From a virus: a DNA stretch of 39,893 nucleotides. The translations under genes and the position numbers were made by a program. Position 1 is the first letter of the stretch. Each line of letters starts with the position of its first letter. The stretch spans positions 1 through 39,893 of IMG/VR virus record IMGVR_UViG_3300009529_000017. One strand, written 5' to 3'. The notes beneath the pieces are model-generated. The model searched no databases. It saw only the letters and a program-made list of their open reading frames with translations, and was not told the DNA's origin. This document shows positions 1 through 6,700 of this stretch, in pieces.

Positions 1-10
1 AGGACTCTTT

Positions 11-790
11 ATGGTACAGGACGGCCACGCGCGGTACTCGCTCAATATGTGGGTGACGTCGAATAGGAACTTGCTTGAGGATATGCACGAGGCCAGCAAC
101 CGCAAGGTCAAAGGCATCGCGAATGAAGGACGATTGATATCGAAAGTCATAAACGAGAAGTATGAGGCCGCCCACCTGGACGGTATGATCTATAACTTCG
201 GTCGTGACATCTTCCCGGCTGCCCAATGTATCGATGGACGAATATCGTATGAGCATAAAGGCGCCCCGATCTTCCCGATGATCGTGACGGATTCGAGGCT
301 TGATGATGGTAGCCGCCCAGTGAATCATGCTATCGAGAACTACCTCACTGAGCGGATCGATCCCTGGCTGCCCTTCCCATTGCCGGTAGGTATGGATGCC
401 GAACACTATCTTGCGAGCTGTAAGATAGGATCGGCATGTGTCCGGATGGTTAAGCTCCTGGACTTGAGGGCGAAGGTCTATATCAAGGACGACTGCAAGT
501 TTGTTCCGGTGAATGAGAATCCCGCAGCTCTTGCAGTGGCCGGGGACTGGCAGGTATATGAGGACTACCATTGCTTTGTAAAAGAGCATGCGAACCCGAA
601 GGACGATCATACGCTCGAGAAGTTTAGGGTGACTATCGAATCGATCCGCGAGCGCGGTTATGATACGAAGACGATGCTGCTTGTACTGAACGGGTCGAAC
701 GAGATTTGCGATGGGCAGAACCGGGCTGCCATCCTCTACTCGCTCTTCGGTAATATCAGTATCCCCGTACTCGACGTCACAATAGGCTGA
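11..790 (+). CDS. Hypothetical protein with ParB/sulfiredoxin-like C-terminal motif
   Basis: The predicted product has 259 residues. An AGGA at the window edge lies six bases before the ATG, so the start looks complete. The first 200 residues match nothing I recognise. The last 35 residues read ICDGQNRAAILYSLFG followed by IPVLDV, which resembles the 'I-DGQ/GxHR-AA' strand-helix and following 'IPV' strand of ParB/Srx-fold domains. That fold binds nucleotides or acts as a nuclease-like domain, but here only its end is recognisable. The next gene, a nucleotidyltransferase, begins 10 bases downstream, so the two are probably co-transcribed and may act on a shared nucleotide or sugar substrate (inference). 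Confidence 0.6.
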   Translation: MVQDGHARYSLNMWVTSNRNLLEDMHEASNRKVKGIANEGRLISKVINEKYEAAHLDGMIYNFGRDIFPAAQCIDGRISYEHKGAPIFPMIVTDSRLDDGSRPVNHAIENYLTERIDPWLPFPLPVGMDAEHYLASCKIGSACVRMVKLLDLRAKVYIKDDCKFVPVNENPAALAVAGDWQVYEDYHCFVKEHANPKDDHTLEKFRVTIESIRERGYDTKTMLLVLNGSNEICDGQNRAAILYSLFGNISIPVLDVTIG

Positions 791-800
791 GAGAGGTATT

Positions 801-1607
801 ATGAAACATCTAACGGCAATCATCCTGGCCGGTGGCAAGTCGAAACGCTTCGGCGGTAAGGTAAATAAAAACCTGTTCAAGGTCGATGGTGCGCCATTGA
901 TCTCAAGAACAATAGCACAGCTCAAAAAGCGTGGCGTGCCAACGTGGGTCTTGGTGCGTGACAAGGCGCCGTATGTGGCGGCCGGTGTAAAGGCCAATTT
1001 CTTCGAACCGGTGCGGAGTCGATGGCAAACCGAAGGGCTGCTCGTATCGAGAAAATACTGGGGCCGAGATCAGGTGCTGATCCTTTTCGGTGACGCATAC
1101 TATAGCGAGGCCTGTATGGATCTCCTAGTCGCGGGCAAGACGATATTCTATTGCTCGACGGCCGAGATATGGGGCGTATCAATCGACAGTAGATGGTACA
1201 CGCGGGCCGAGCAGATCGCAAGGAAAGTGATCAAGTATCTGGAGAAACATCGGCATCTAAATGAGAACTTGTGGCGCTTCTATTACTTCTGGTACGGGCA
1301 ACCATTTTGCGGTGTGCCTAAACATAAGTGGACACCCGGGCTCGCATTCCGGAAGGCCGGTAGGACGATCATGGTCTTCGATGAAACTGTGGACTTCGAT
1401 AGGCCCGGCGAATACGAACGCTGGCAGAGAGGTGTCCGTGGTCGTCAGGTGAAAGCCCCACATCGAGCACCGCTGTGCGTGGGTCGTAAGATCGTCCAGT
1501 TTATAGGTGAGACAGAGAACTGGCGCTGCCCGATCACGAAAAAGGTCTATCGAGGGTTCCTGCACTGCGAGCCAAAGGGCTGTCCACATCATGTACCTCA
1601 ATCATGA
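801..1607 (+). CDS. MobA/IspD-like nucleotidyltransferase with Cys-rich C-terminal extension
   Basis: Residues 4-20 contain the nucleotide-binding signature AIILAGGKSKRFGG, followed by a conserved-type lysine (NKNLFKVDG), as in NTP-transferase GT-A folds that join NTPs to sugar phosphates or cofactors. GDAYYS near residue 98 supplies the usual metal-binding Asp, and VDFDRPGEYERW near residue 200 resembles the family's closing 'DIDTPEDY' strand. The last 60 residues form an extension with CPITKK, CEPKGCPHH and basic residues, possibly a zinc-binding tail. The substrate cannot be read from sequence. A role in making a modified sugar or nucleotide for the phage is an inference. GAGG precedes the ATG. 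Confidence 0.75.
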   Translation: MKHLTAIILAGGKSKRFGGKVNKNLFKVDGAPLISRTIAQLKKRGVPTWVLVRDKAPYVAAGVKANFFEPVRSRWQTEGLLVSRKYWGRDQVLILFGDAYYSEACMDLLVAGKTIFYCSTAEIWGVSIDSRWYTRAEQIARKVIKYLEKHRHLNENLWRFYYFWYGQPFCGVPKHKWTPGLAFRKAGRTIMVFDETVDFDRPGEYERWQRGVRGRQVKAPHRAPLCVGRKIVQFIGETENWRCPITKKVYRGFLHCEPKGCPHHVPQS

Positions 1608-1618
1608 GGAGGTGAATC

Positions 1619-1834
1619 ATGGCTGCTGTTGAAATACCCTTCTTGGCCGGTAAGAAAAAGGTACTTGCGGGCTGGGTACTCTGGCCCATAGTTACAACTG
1701 TGATTACGATTGCGCTGGTGAAGATTCTTGGCGTCTCCTTGCCCGATGCGGTGAAGGCTGCACTCGCAATCGGGGCTTCGATCCCGCTGTATATGGTGGG
1801 TGAGTTTGTGAGAGATATCAAGAGAACGAAATAG
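1619..1834 (+). CDS. Small two-span membrane protein (holin-like candidate)
   Basis: The product has 71 residues and a strong GAGGAGGTGA site before its ATG. Two hydrophobic segments (about residues 17-37 and 45-62) are separated by a short turn (LGVSLPDAV). The N-terminus is lysine-rich (AGKKK) and the C-terminus is basic (RDIKRTK). Size and topology fit class II holins and other small phage membrane proteins, but no lysin gene is adjacent, so holin is only a possibility. A GGGGA-TTGA-TCCCC hairpin follows the stop codon directly. Confidence 0.55.
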   Translation: MAAVEIPFLAGKKKVLAGWVLWPIVTTVITIALVKILGVSLPDAVKAALAIGASIPLYMVGEFVRDIKRTK

Positions 1835-1872
1835 GGGGATTGATCCCCGAGCCTTTAGAATCATCTTGCCAT

Positions 1873-2013
1873 TTGCCCGTCGCCTGGAGTCTACTGCCTA
1901 TACGGGTTAGAGCCGTTTGGTATTTCTCCGTCCTGGGCATCCTACTGTTTATGGGCTTCTCCGTGCCCTTCCTATTTGCCATGGATCGGGCCATCTACGT
2001 TCAGGCCTCCTGA
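1873..2013 (+). CDS. Possible short hydrophobic ORF (TTG start)
   Basis: An open frame of 46 codons runs from a TTG to a TGA inside the otherwise gene-free 1835-2553 interval. It reads as a membrane segment (YFSVLGILLFMGFSVPFLFA) with a basic lead-in (RVRAVW), and its codon third positions are C-rich, as in neighbouring genes. No convincing Shine-Dalgarno site precedes it. It could be a second small membrane protein paired with the holin-like gene upstream, or chance. Confidence 0.25.
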   Translation: MPVAWSLLPIRVRAVWYFSVLGILLFMGFSVPFLFAMDRAIYVQAS

Positions 2014-2042
2014 GGATACCCAAGACCCGTTTTTAGAGGTAA

Positions 2043-2089
2043 GCCCTAATGTCGTCTGGGCTATACATTTAGGGGCCATCCTTTTTTTT
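2043..2089 (+). terminator. Rho-independent terminator candidate
   Basis: GCCCTAA (2043-2049) pairs with TTAGGGGC (2069-2076) with one bulged G. A run of eight T follows at 2082-2089. An inner alternative pairs AGCCC with GGGCT. It would end the transcript of the first genes just before the promoter at 2100. Confidence 0.55.
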
Positions 2090-2099
2090 CTGAATTGGC

Positions 2100-2129
2100 T
2101 TGACCTTGGTATGGATCTTGATATAGAAT
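2100..2129 (+). promoter_or_regulatory. Sigma70-type promoter candidate
   Basis: TTGACC (2100-2105), an 18-bp spacer and TAGAAT (2124-2129). An overlapping TATAGA lies 16 bp from the -35 box. It sits 10 bases after the T-run of the preceding terminator and upstream of about 400 bases of non-coding, hairpin-rich sequence, so transcription would start near 2136. Confidence 0.5.
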
Positions 2130-2135
2130 AGAGTT

Positions 2136-2540
2136 GTACATAGGGAATAGAGGAGAGTGAGAGGCCACAAAGAGCGTTGGCCTTGCGACACCGGCCTGGT
2201 GGCGAAAGGTTTAAGCAAGGTGCGAAGGGGTCAACCGAATAGAAGAACGCCGAAGCGAGCGTTCAGGACCGAAACGGGGCAAGAGAGATCTGGTGCCGAG
2301 CCGCTATTATAGAGACAGGTGCCGGGGACACGAACGTAGTAGGTCCGGCCCGAGTAGCGACCGGGCATGAAGCAATCGCTAAGATGGGGTTGAAGTGAGT
2401 CGAAAGGCTCCACCTCGTATCCGGGTTGAGCGCCCGGAAGCCCGGCAGCACGTGTTCCAGTAGGTTCCGTCAGCGGCGGGAAATGAAAGTTCGATTTAAG
2501 AGTAGTGAGTGAGAATGAGAAGATGATCAAACCTTACCGA
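2136..2540 (+). ncRNA. Candidate large structured RNA or 5' leader
   Basis: About 400 bases with no plausible gene lie between a promoter candidate and the next ribosome-binding site. Helices visible by eye: AGGCC/GGCCT (2162-2166 with 2179-2183), competing with CCTTGC/GCAAGG (2181-2186 with 2215-2220); GAACGC/GCGTTC (2245-2250 with 2259-2264), enclosed by GGTC/GACC; GCCCG/CGGGC (2348-2352 with 2362-2366); a GAAA-tetraloop hairpin GTGAGTC...GGCTCCAC (2395-2413); and TCCGGG/CCCGGA (2420-2425 with 2433-2438). The density of GC stems and GNRA-type loops is unlike the rest of the window. I do not recognise RNase P, tmRNA, a group I or II intron or a named riboswitch. Confidence 0.5.
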
Positions 2541-2553
2541 GGAGGTAAGAGAG

Positions 2554-2907
2554 ATGTCAGCAATACTGTGTGTTATTTGTGACAAGCCCATTGAGGGCTT
2601 CGTGGTTACTGATCCCGAGACCGGCAAGACCTATCATGCCGGTTGTGTTCCTAAAGTGTTTCGCGAAGAGGCCAAGGCGCAGCGTCAGGTGACGAGAGAG
2701 AATCGGGTGCCTCAGAATGTTCGGAATAAACTCAAACGTGCCGTAGGCAAAATGGGCCGTTCAATCGAGCGTTGTGAGAAGCTCGCCGCTAAGGCCGGCA
2801 AGGCCAAGGATGATGTTCGTGATACCTACCAGCTGATGGTCGAGCATGGTCAAGAGGATGCTGCGAACGCTATCCTCGAGAAGTATCATTTCAGCCTGAC
2901 CGACTGA
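2554..2907 (+). CDS. Small zinc-finger-like basic protein
   Basis: The product has 117 residues, with GAGGAGG before the ATG. The N-terminus has CVICDKPIEGF and then TYHAGCV, a CxxC/HxxC arrangement that could bind one zinc ion. The remainder is lysine- and arginine-rich and mostly helical (about residues 40-100), suggesting nucleic-acid binding. It is the first gene after the structured leader and is closed by the terminator at 2931, so it may form a single-gene unit controlled by that leader. I do not recognise a named family. Confidence 0.65.
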   Translation: MSAILCVICDKPIEGFVVTDPETGKTYHAGCVPKVFREEAKAQRQVTRENRVPQNVRNKLKRAVGKMGRSIERCEKLAAKAGKAKDDVRDTYQLMVEHGQEDAANAILEKYHFSLTD

Positions 2908-2930
2908 GGGCTGGATCGGTGTAGTAACAG

Positions 2931-2992
2931 CGGGCTGGGATCTGGGAGCGCAAGCGGGTGTAAACCCAAAAGATCCTGGCCCGTTGTATTTT
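2931..2992 (+). terminator. Terminator with 12-bp stem and structured 29-nt loop
   Basis: CGGGCTGGGATC (2931-2942) pairs with GATCCTGGCCCG (2972-2983) in 12 consecutive pairs, two of them G-U. TTGTATTTT follows. The loop contains a smaller TGGG/CCCA stem. The 3' half plus T-tract recurs at 3844-3862. Confidence 0.65.
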
Positions 2993-3018
2993 GAGACTGA
3001 TAGTGGAGGTGTTGCAAG

Positions 3019-3234
3019 ATGGCCGAAATATGTGACGCCAAGTGTGAGGAGCATCGACAGAAGATGATTGCCGCCCTGAGTTGTATAGGACCGCATCTAA
3101 GGGTGAACCAAATCTATGCTGGGTACCGAGTATATCGAGAGCCAGAGGCGGGCGACAGCCAATGCAAGGGCTGTGTTCTGGATGAATACTGTGTGGGGAT
3201 CCGGCGAGGATTGCAGAGTTCGATAGGGTTCTGA
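3019..3234 (+). CDS. Small Cys-rich protein, paralogue of the 3401 gene
   Basis: The product has 71 residues, with GGAGG before the ATG. It has two cysteines near the N-terminus (CDAKCEEH) and a C-terminal block CKGCVLDEYC followed by basic residues. This block aligns with CCWGCENEKLC in the gene at 3401 (CxGCx5C then x3R), so the two look like diverged copies. Four or more cysteines suggest a zinc site. Function unknown. Confidence 0.6.
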   Translation: MAEICDAKCEEHRQKMIAALSCIGPHLRVNQIYAGYRVYREPEAGDSQCKGCVLDEYCVGIRRGLQSSIGF

Positions 3235-3400
3235 GGCCAAGGACGGGGATAGGACGCTCATAGGTGCGCTGAGAGGGGCGATCTCTGGTAGGGTAAGGGA
3301 ATGGTATAGGTGAAATGAGATCGTGCCCTCCTGCGCTTAAGGCAGCGAATGCAAGCATACTACCGAATATGTCGTGGTATAGAATGGAGGTAACGGCCAT

Positions 3401-3661
3401 ATGGGCAAATTCGAACGGGACCGGGAGAGCGAGGATACTTTCAGGCGTGTTACGACTTGCATGGGCCGTGTGAGTAAGGTTCATATTTTCTTCCGACTGA
3501 ACGAGACCGGCGAGCGGACAGAAACAGACCTCAGCCCGTGCTGTTGGGGTTGTGAGAATGAAAAGCTGTGTGAGGCAATGCGGAGTGCAGCCCGCCGGAT
3601 ATTCAATCAGCAAAGGGAGGATAAGATCCGCGCAGAGGCCGAAAGGTCAAGACGTACTTGA
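3401..3661 (+). CDS. Small Cys-rich protein, paralogue of the 3019 gene
   Basis: The product has 86 residues, with GGAGG ten bases before the ATG. It is rich in Arg and Glu. A first Cys in TTCMGRVSK is followed by the block CCWGCENEKLC (about residues 47-57) and a basic helix (RSAARRIF) plus a charged tail. It shares the CxGCx5C block with the gene at 3019. The 165 bases between the two genes show no gene; a TATAGAAT near 3380 could be a -10 element, but I see no matching -35. Confidence 0.6.
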   Translation: MGKFERDRESEDTFRRVTTCMGRVSKVHIFFRLNETGERTETDLSPCCWGCENEKLCEAMRSAARRIFNQQREDKIRAEAERSRRT

Positions 3662-3671
3662 AATTCAAGCG

Positions 3672-3862
3672 ACTGGGCCAGCGGTCCTAAAAGCTGGTGA
3701 TCGCGACCAACCCTTCGCCCGGGTTAACGGTCGTGCGTCTTTGGCCTGGGGTGGCGTGTGGTTCGCCGGCTCCGTAATCGTTGGCAGTATCGAGTCGATG
3801 TAAGTCTAGGTGGCTTGCTTTATTATCTAGCTATCGCATGTCCCTGGCCCGGTTGTATTTTT
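3672..3862 (+). terminator. Possible long-range stem terminator
   Basis: ACTGGGCCAG (3672-3681) can pair with CTGGCCCGGT (3844-3853) over 10 bp, followed by TGTATTTTT. The 162-base interior holds a smaller AACCC/GGGTT hairpin. The 3' end repeats the motif seen at 2976-2992. No gene is evident in the interior. The long loop makes simple terminator function uncertain. Confidence 0.35.
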
Positions 3863-3884
3863 CTAAACGTAGGAGGTTTCGATT

Positions 3885-4418
3885 ATGGCGAATAAGGGTA
3901 TTCGTTGTGCGATCGAGGGGACTAGTGCATTGCTGATGCATTCCTTCCCCATGGAACCGATCGAAGCAATAGCGAAGAAAACAAAAGAGGAGCAGGCGGA
4001 GTATGCCGCATATCGCGATCCGGATACGGGAGAGCTTTACATCCCTGGCATCGCGATCCAACGAGCGCTGGTCGGCGCAGCAGTGTATAGTAAAGGCAAG
4101 GGTCGTGCGAGTTTGCAAAAGGTCGTTGCTGCATGTGTGATCATATCGCCTGAGCGTTGTGGCTTAGGTGTGAAGGAGTATCTTGTCGATAGCCGTCCTG
4201 TTGTGGTGCCGGCCACCAAAGGCCGGATCATTCGGCATAGGCCGCGGCTTGATACTTGGACTGTCGAATTCTTCATCGATTATGACGACACCCTGATGAC
4301 AAGTATTCAAGTCCGGAAAGTGGTAGATGATGCGGGTTCGCGTGTTGGTCTGCTGGATTTCCGGCCTGAACGTAAGGGTCCATTCGGTAGATTCATTGTC
4401 ATAAAATGGGAGACTTAA
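3885..4418 (+). CDS. Conserved-looking phage protein of unknown function
   Basis: The product has 177 residues, with AGGAGG before the ATG. It resembles small proteins I have seen near phage recombination genes: an N-terminal strand (GTSALLMHSFPM), an acidic/basic linker, YIPGIAIQRALVGAA, and a C-terminal block VGLLDFRPERKGPFGRF. The overall strand pattern and glycine-rich end could suit an RNA- or DNA-binding ferredoxin-like fold, but I cannot assign one. The YNNGG array starts two bases after the stop codon, and the Sak4/SSB pair lies 1 kb downstream, so a recombination role is possible. Confidence 0.6.
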   Translation: MANKGIRCAIEGTSALLMHSFPMEPIEAIAKKTKEEQAEYAAYRDPDTGELYIPGIAIQRALVGAAVYSKGKGRASLQKVVAACVIISPERCGLGVKEYLVDSRPVVVPATKGRIIRHRPRLDTWTVEFFIDYDDTLMTSIQVRKVVDDAGSRVGLLDFRPERKGPFGRFIVIKWET

Positions 4419-4420
4419 GA

Positions 4421-4749
4421 CGAGGTTCGGCTAGGTAAGGCTAGGCCAGGTAAGGCCAGGTAAAGTCGGGTTTGGTAAGGCGAGGTTCGGTATGGTACGG
4501 CTAGGCGGGGTCAGGCGCGGTGCGGCAGGCTAAGGCATGGCAAGGTACGGCGGGATCAGGCCAGGCGAGGCATGGTGCGGTAAGGCTGAGCGTGGCAAGC
4601 TGAGGCTAGGCGGGGCCTGGCAGGGCCAGGTACGGTAAGGTTTGGTACGGTAAGGTAAGGCAGGGTAAGGTATAGACTGGTTAGGTTAGCCGGGGCGAGG
4701 TCAGGCTTGGTCTGGCAAGGCAAGGCGAGGTAAGGTAGGGTAAGGTAGG
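4421..4749 (+). repeat. 65-unit YNNGG pentanucleotide array
   Basis: From 4421 to 4745 the sequence divides without slippage into 65 pentamers of the form Y-N-N-G-G, ending in a partial TAGG. 64 of 65 begin with a pyrimidine; unit 52 (actgg) is the exception. All but seven keep both final G's. Positions 2-3 vary (taagg, ctagg, ccagg, cgagg, tacgg and others). No open frame on either strand looks coding. The + strand is therefore a near-continuous (GGN3)n tract, the pattern expected of two-layer G-quadruplexes in single-stranded DNA or RNA. Confidence 0.95.
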
Positions 4750-4773
4750 AATCTAAAGCGAGGTGAGAACATC

Positions 4774-4890
4774 ATGGTCGAGATAGTCCCATTATTCGAC
4801 ATTGTTGATTTGACGATCAAGTTTCTAATTATGTGCGGGGGCCTTGTGATCGTGATAGGTATGATCTTTTGGTTCTGCCATAAAGGGTAG
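4774..4890 (+). CDS. Single-span membrane microprotein
   Basis: This 38-residue protein starts just after the pentamer array, with GAGGTGA before the ATG. It has a short acidic N-terminus and one long hydrophobic helix (FLIMCGGLVIVIGMIFWFC) ending in HKG, so it should sit in the inner membrane. The following gene begins within ten bases, implying translational coupling. Function unknown. Confidence 0.5.
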   Translation: MVEIVPLFDIVDLTIKFLIMCGGLVIVIGMIFWFCHKG

Positions 4891-4899
4891 GTGAATAAG

Positions 4900-5115
4900 A
4901 TGAAACTCGAGCCTGGAATATACTGTGGATGGTGTCGTAAGAAGACAGGCGAGGCCAAGGACGGAGAAGTAAGCCATGGTGTGTGTCCATCATGTAGAGT
5001 GATTTACCTGCAACCAGAGCTCGACCGGGCAAAGGAGGAGCGGGCTAATGCTGACACCGGAAGGCTTGATGCTGATGTGCAACGAGTGCGGATATGTCCA
5101 TGTGACAATAGCTGA
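4900..5115 (+). CDS. Small zinc-ribbon protein
   Basis: I chose the ATG at 4900 because GGTAGGTGA precedes it; an in-frame GTG at 4891 is possible. The product has 71 residues. CGWC and CPSC pairs (about residues 9-12 and 29-32) form a four-Cys zinc ribbon, followed by a charged helix (ELDRAKEERANAD). The last 22 codons overlap the next gene in another frame and read as low-quality protein, so the functional part is probably the ribbon plus helix. Confidence 0.5.
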   Translation: MKLEPGIYCGWCRKKTGEAKDGEVSHGVCPSCRVIYLQPELDRAKEERANADTGRLDADVQRVRICPCDNS

Positions 5116-5260
5116 GGCCTTCGATGGATTCCAATGGTGGGATTATTGCCCTGTGGGCTGCGGCCGAACTCCACATGCCAATACTTGGCCCGGAGTCGAG
5201 GCTATGGAAGTATTCGACGAGGAGTATGAGTTTGATATGTGTCCTGTGCCTGAGGTATGA
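5048..5260 (+). CDS. Small zinc-ribbon protein
   Basis: The product has 70 residues. AAAGGAGG lies ten bases upstream of the ATG, inside the preceding gene, which supports this start despite the 68-base overlap. It has CNEC near residue 11 and CPVGC near residue 34, enough for a zinc site, and a C-terminal acidic stretch (EVFDEEYEFD) that could mimic DNA or contact a partner. The terminator at 5263 follows at once, so this closes the operon. Function unknown. Confidence 0.55.
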   Translation: MLTPEGLMLMCNECGYVHVTIAEAFDGFQWWDYCPVGCGRTPHANTWPGVEAMEVFDEEYEFDMCPVPEV

Positions 5261-5262
5261 AG

Positions 5263-5339
5263 AACGGGCCTAGGGGTTCCATCTAAGACTTGCGCTTGGC
5301 GTCCAACGTGCAGTCGATAGCTCCTATGGCCCGTTTTTC
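5263..5339 (+). terminator. Terminator with long structured loop
   Basis: AACGGGCC (5263-5270) pairs with GGCCCGTT (5328-5335), extended beyond a 2x2 internal loop by GGGG/CTCC-type pairs, and TTTTT follows. It starts three bases after the stop codon of the zinc-ribbon gene and isolates it from the recombination operon. Confidence 0.65.
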
Positions 5340-5422
5340 TATCTGAAAGGGGGGTGATAGCCACGAATGATACCCTGGGGGAGTAGAATTATCGGCTAGG
5401 GCAGTAGTACATGGAGGGGATA

Positions 5423-6220
5423 ATGACGGAGCGTGGAGAGTATTCTGAACAGACAATGGAGTGGCTTGGAAAAGAACTGCTGGCGAAACGAATCACTGAA
5501 ACAAGGCCGGGGATCCGGATGGTCCTTTATGGTAAGCCGGGTGTTGGCAAAACGGTGTTCGGTGCGACGGCACCTGCCCCACTTATACTGGCAGTCGAAA
5601 AGGGTGTGCTGTCGATCGCAAAGCATTTTAAGCAGTTGACTGTAATTGCTATCGATCGATATGACGAACTCAAACTGGCACTTGCATTCTTGAGGAGGGA
5701 TGCGGGCAAGACCTATAAGTCCGTTGTGATCGATTCATTGAGTGAGGCCCGTCGTAAACATATGGACGATCTCCTAGAGCAGCATCAGAAAACGGCACCA
5801 TCGCTTGATCTATACCTGGCGAATACGACTGAGCTCAGGCGACTTGTTCGTGACTATTGCGACCTTTCAATCAATGTCCTTTTCATCTGTAGTATCAAGA
5901 CGGAAAAGGACGATGAGAGTGGTGGCCGCTATATTAGTGTGGGCCTTACACCACAGCTTGCAGGTGAGATGCCGGGCTATGTCGATCTGGTCGGTTATAT
6001 GGGTGTAAAGGTCATGCGGGATGCTGAGAAGAAAACAACCGTCGAGCGGTTCATTCTGACAGAGCCGACTGATCGGATCGATGCCAAGGACCGATCGGGG
6101 AAGCTCCCGCGGATCGTCCAGCCAGTAACATTTGGCGTGATCCAGGATGCGATCTTCCCGGCTAAGGTCGAACCGAGCGGGAAAGGTCCGGAAGATAAGA
6201 CTAGGAGCGAGGCGCCATGA
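5423..6220 (+). CDS. Sak4-like single-strand annealing ATPase
   Basis: The ATG at 5423 is chosen because GGAGG lies five bases upstream; the ATG at 5411 has no such site. The product has 265 residues. It shows Walker A GKPGVGKT (about residues 35-42), a Walker B-like strand SVVIDSLSE and the RecA-core order of the AAA_24/Sak4 family. These phage proteins bind single-stranded DNA and promote annealing-type recombination, usually beside an SSB. Its ATGA overlap with the SSB-like gene fits this. A Cas4-like nuclease downstream could supply resected ends (inference). Confidence 0.85.
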   Translation: MTERGEYSEQTMEWLGKELLAKRITETRPGIRMVLYGKPGVGKTVFGATAPAPLILAVEKGVLSIAKHFKQLTVIAIDRYDELKLALAFLRRDAGKTYKSVVIDSLSEARRKHMDDLLEQHQKTAPSLDLYLANTTELRRLVRDYCDLSINVLFICSIKTEKDDESGGRYISVGLTPQLAGEMPGYVDLVGYMGVKVMRDAEKKTTVERFILTEPTDRIDAKDRSGKLPRIVQPVTFGVIQDAIFPAKVEPSGKGPEDKTRSEAP

Positions 6221-6681
6221 CAAGGATCGAGTTGCCAAAACGAGATGAGAACTCGCCTCGATATAAACTCTTACCTGAGGGTTCATATCGTGTGCGGATT
6301 TGGTCGGCCGTTGAAAAGATGAGCAGCAAGGGCAAACCAATGGTCGAGGTGCAATACAAGATCGATGACATCGGCTTCGAGGCCTGGAAACGTATCTATG
6401 ACTTCTTCAGTTTGCAGGAAAATGCCCTTTGGAAGTTAAGTAATTTGTTCGACGCCCTGGGCCTACAAGCGGAAGGCAATGTCGAGATGAACTGGCAAGA
6501 CGATCTTGTCGGGCGGGCACTCATCGTCATCGTTGTGCATGAGAAGCGTACACAGGGGCCGCGAACAGGCGAACTCTGTGAGAGAGTTGAATCGTATCGC
6601 TCTATCGAGGAGCAAGAGGCCGACTTGAATATCGGCCAGTCTACGGCATCGACGGCCGAGGAGGACGAAGTACCATTCTAA
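6217..6681 (+). CDS. SSB-like single-stranded DNA-binding protein (DUF669-like)
   Basis: The product has 154 residues and overlaps the Sak4-like gene by four bases. The body has the strand pattern of phage DUF669/SSB-like proteins: LLPEGSYRVRIWSAVEK, GKPMVEVQYKID, a WKLSNLFDALG helix and GRALIVIVVHEK. The tail is a low-complexity linker ending in AEEDEVPF, closely matching the acidic DDDIPF-type tip that SSBs use to recruit partner proteins. It probably coats single strands for Sak4 and the replication initiator. Confidence 0.75.
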   Translation: MTRIELPKRDENSPRYKLLPEGSYRVRIWSAVEKMSSKGKPMVEVQYKIDDIGFEAWKRIYDFFSLQENALWKLSNLFDALGLQAEGNVEMNWQDDLVGRALIVIVVHEKRTQGPRTGELCERVESYRSIEEQEADLNIGQSTASTAEEDEVPF

Positions 6682-6700
6682 TAACCATGGAGGGTCTAAG

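Noticed and set aside
2136-2540. RNase P RNA, tmRNA, group I or group II intron
   Set aside because: The diagnostic cores of these RNAs (e.g. GAGGAAAGTCC, the tmRNA ends, intron P/Q/R/S or domain V) are not present, and there is no reverse transcriptase or endonuclease gene.
3552-3803. Alternative frame ending in a hydrophobic segment (AWGGVWFAGSVIVGS)
   Set aside because: It starts inside the 3401 gene and has no ribosome-binding site near any start codon before the hydrophobic part.
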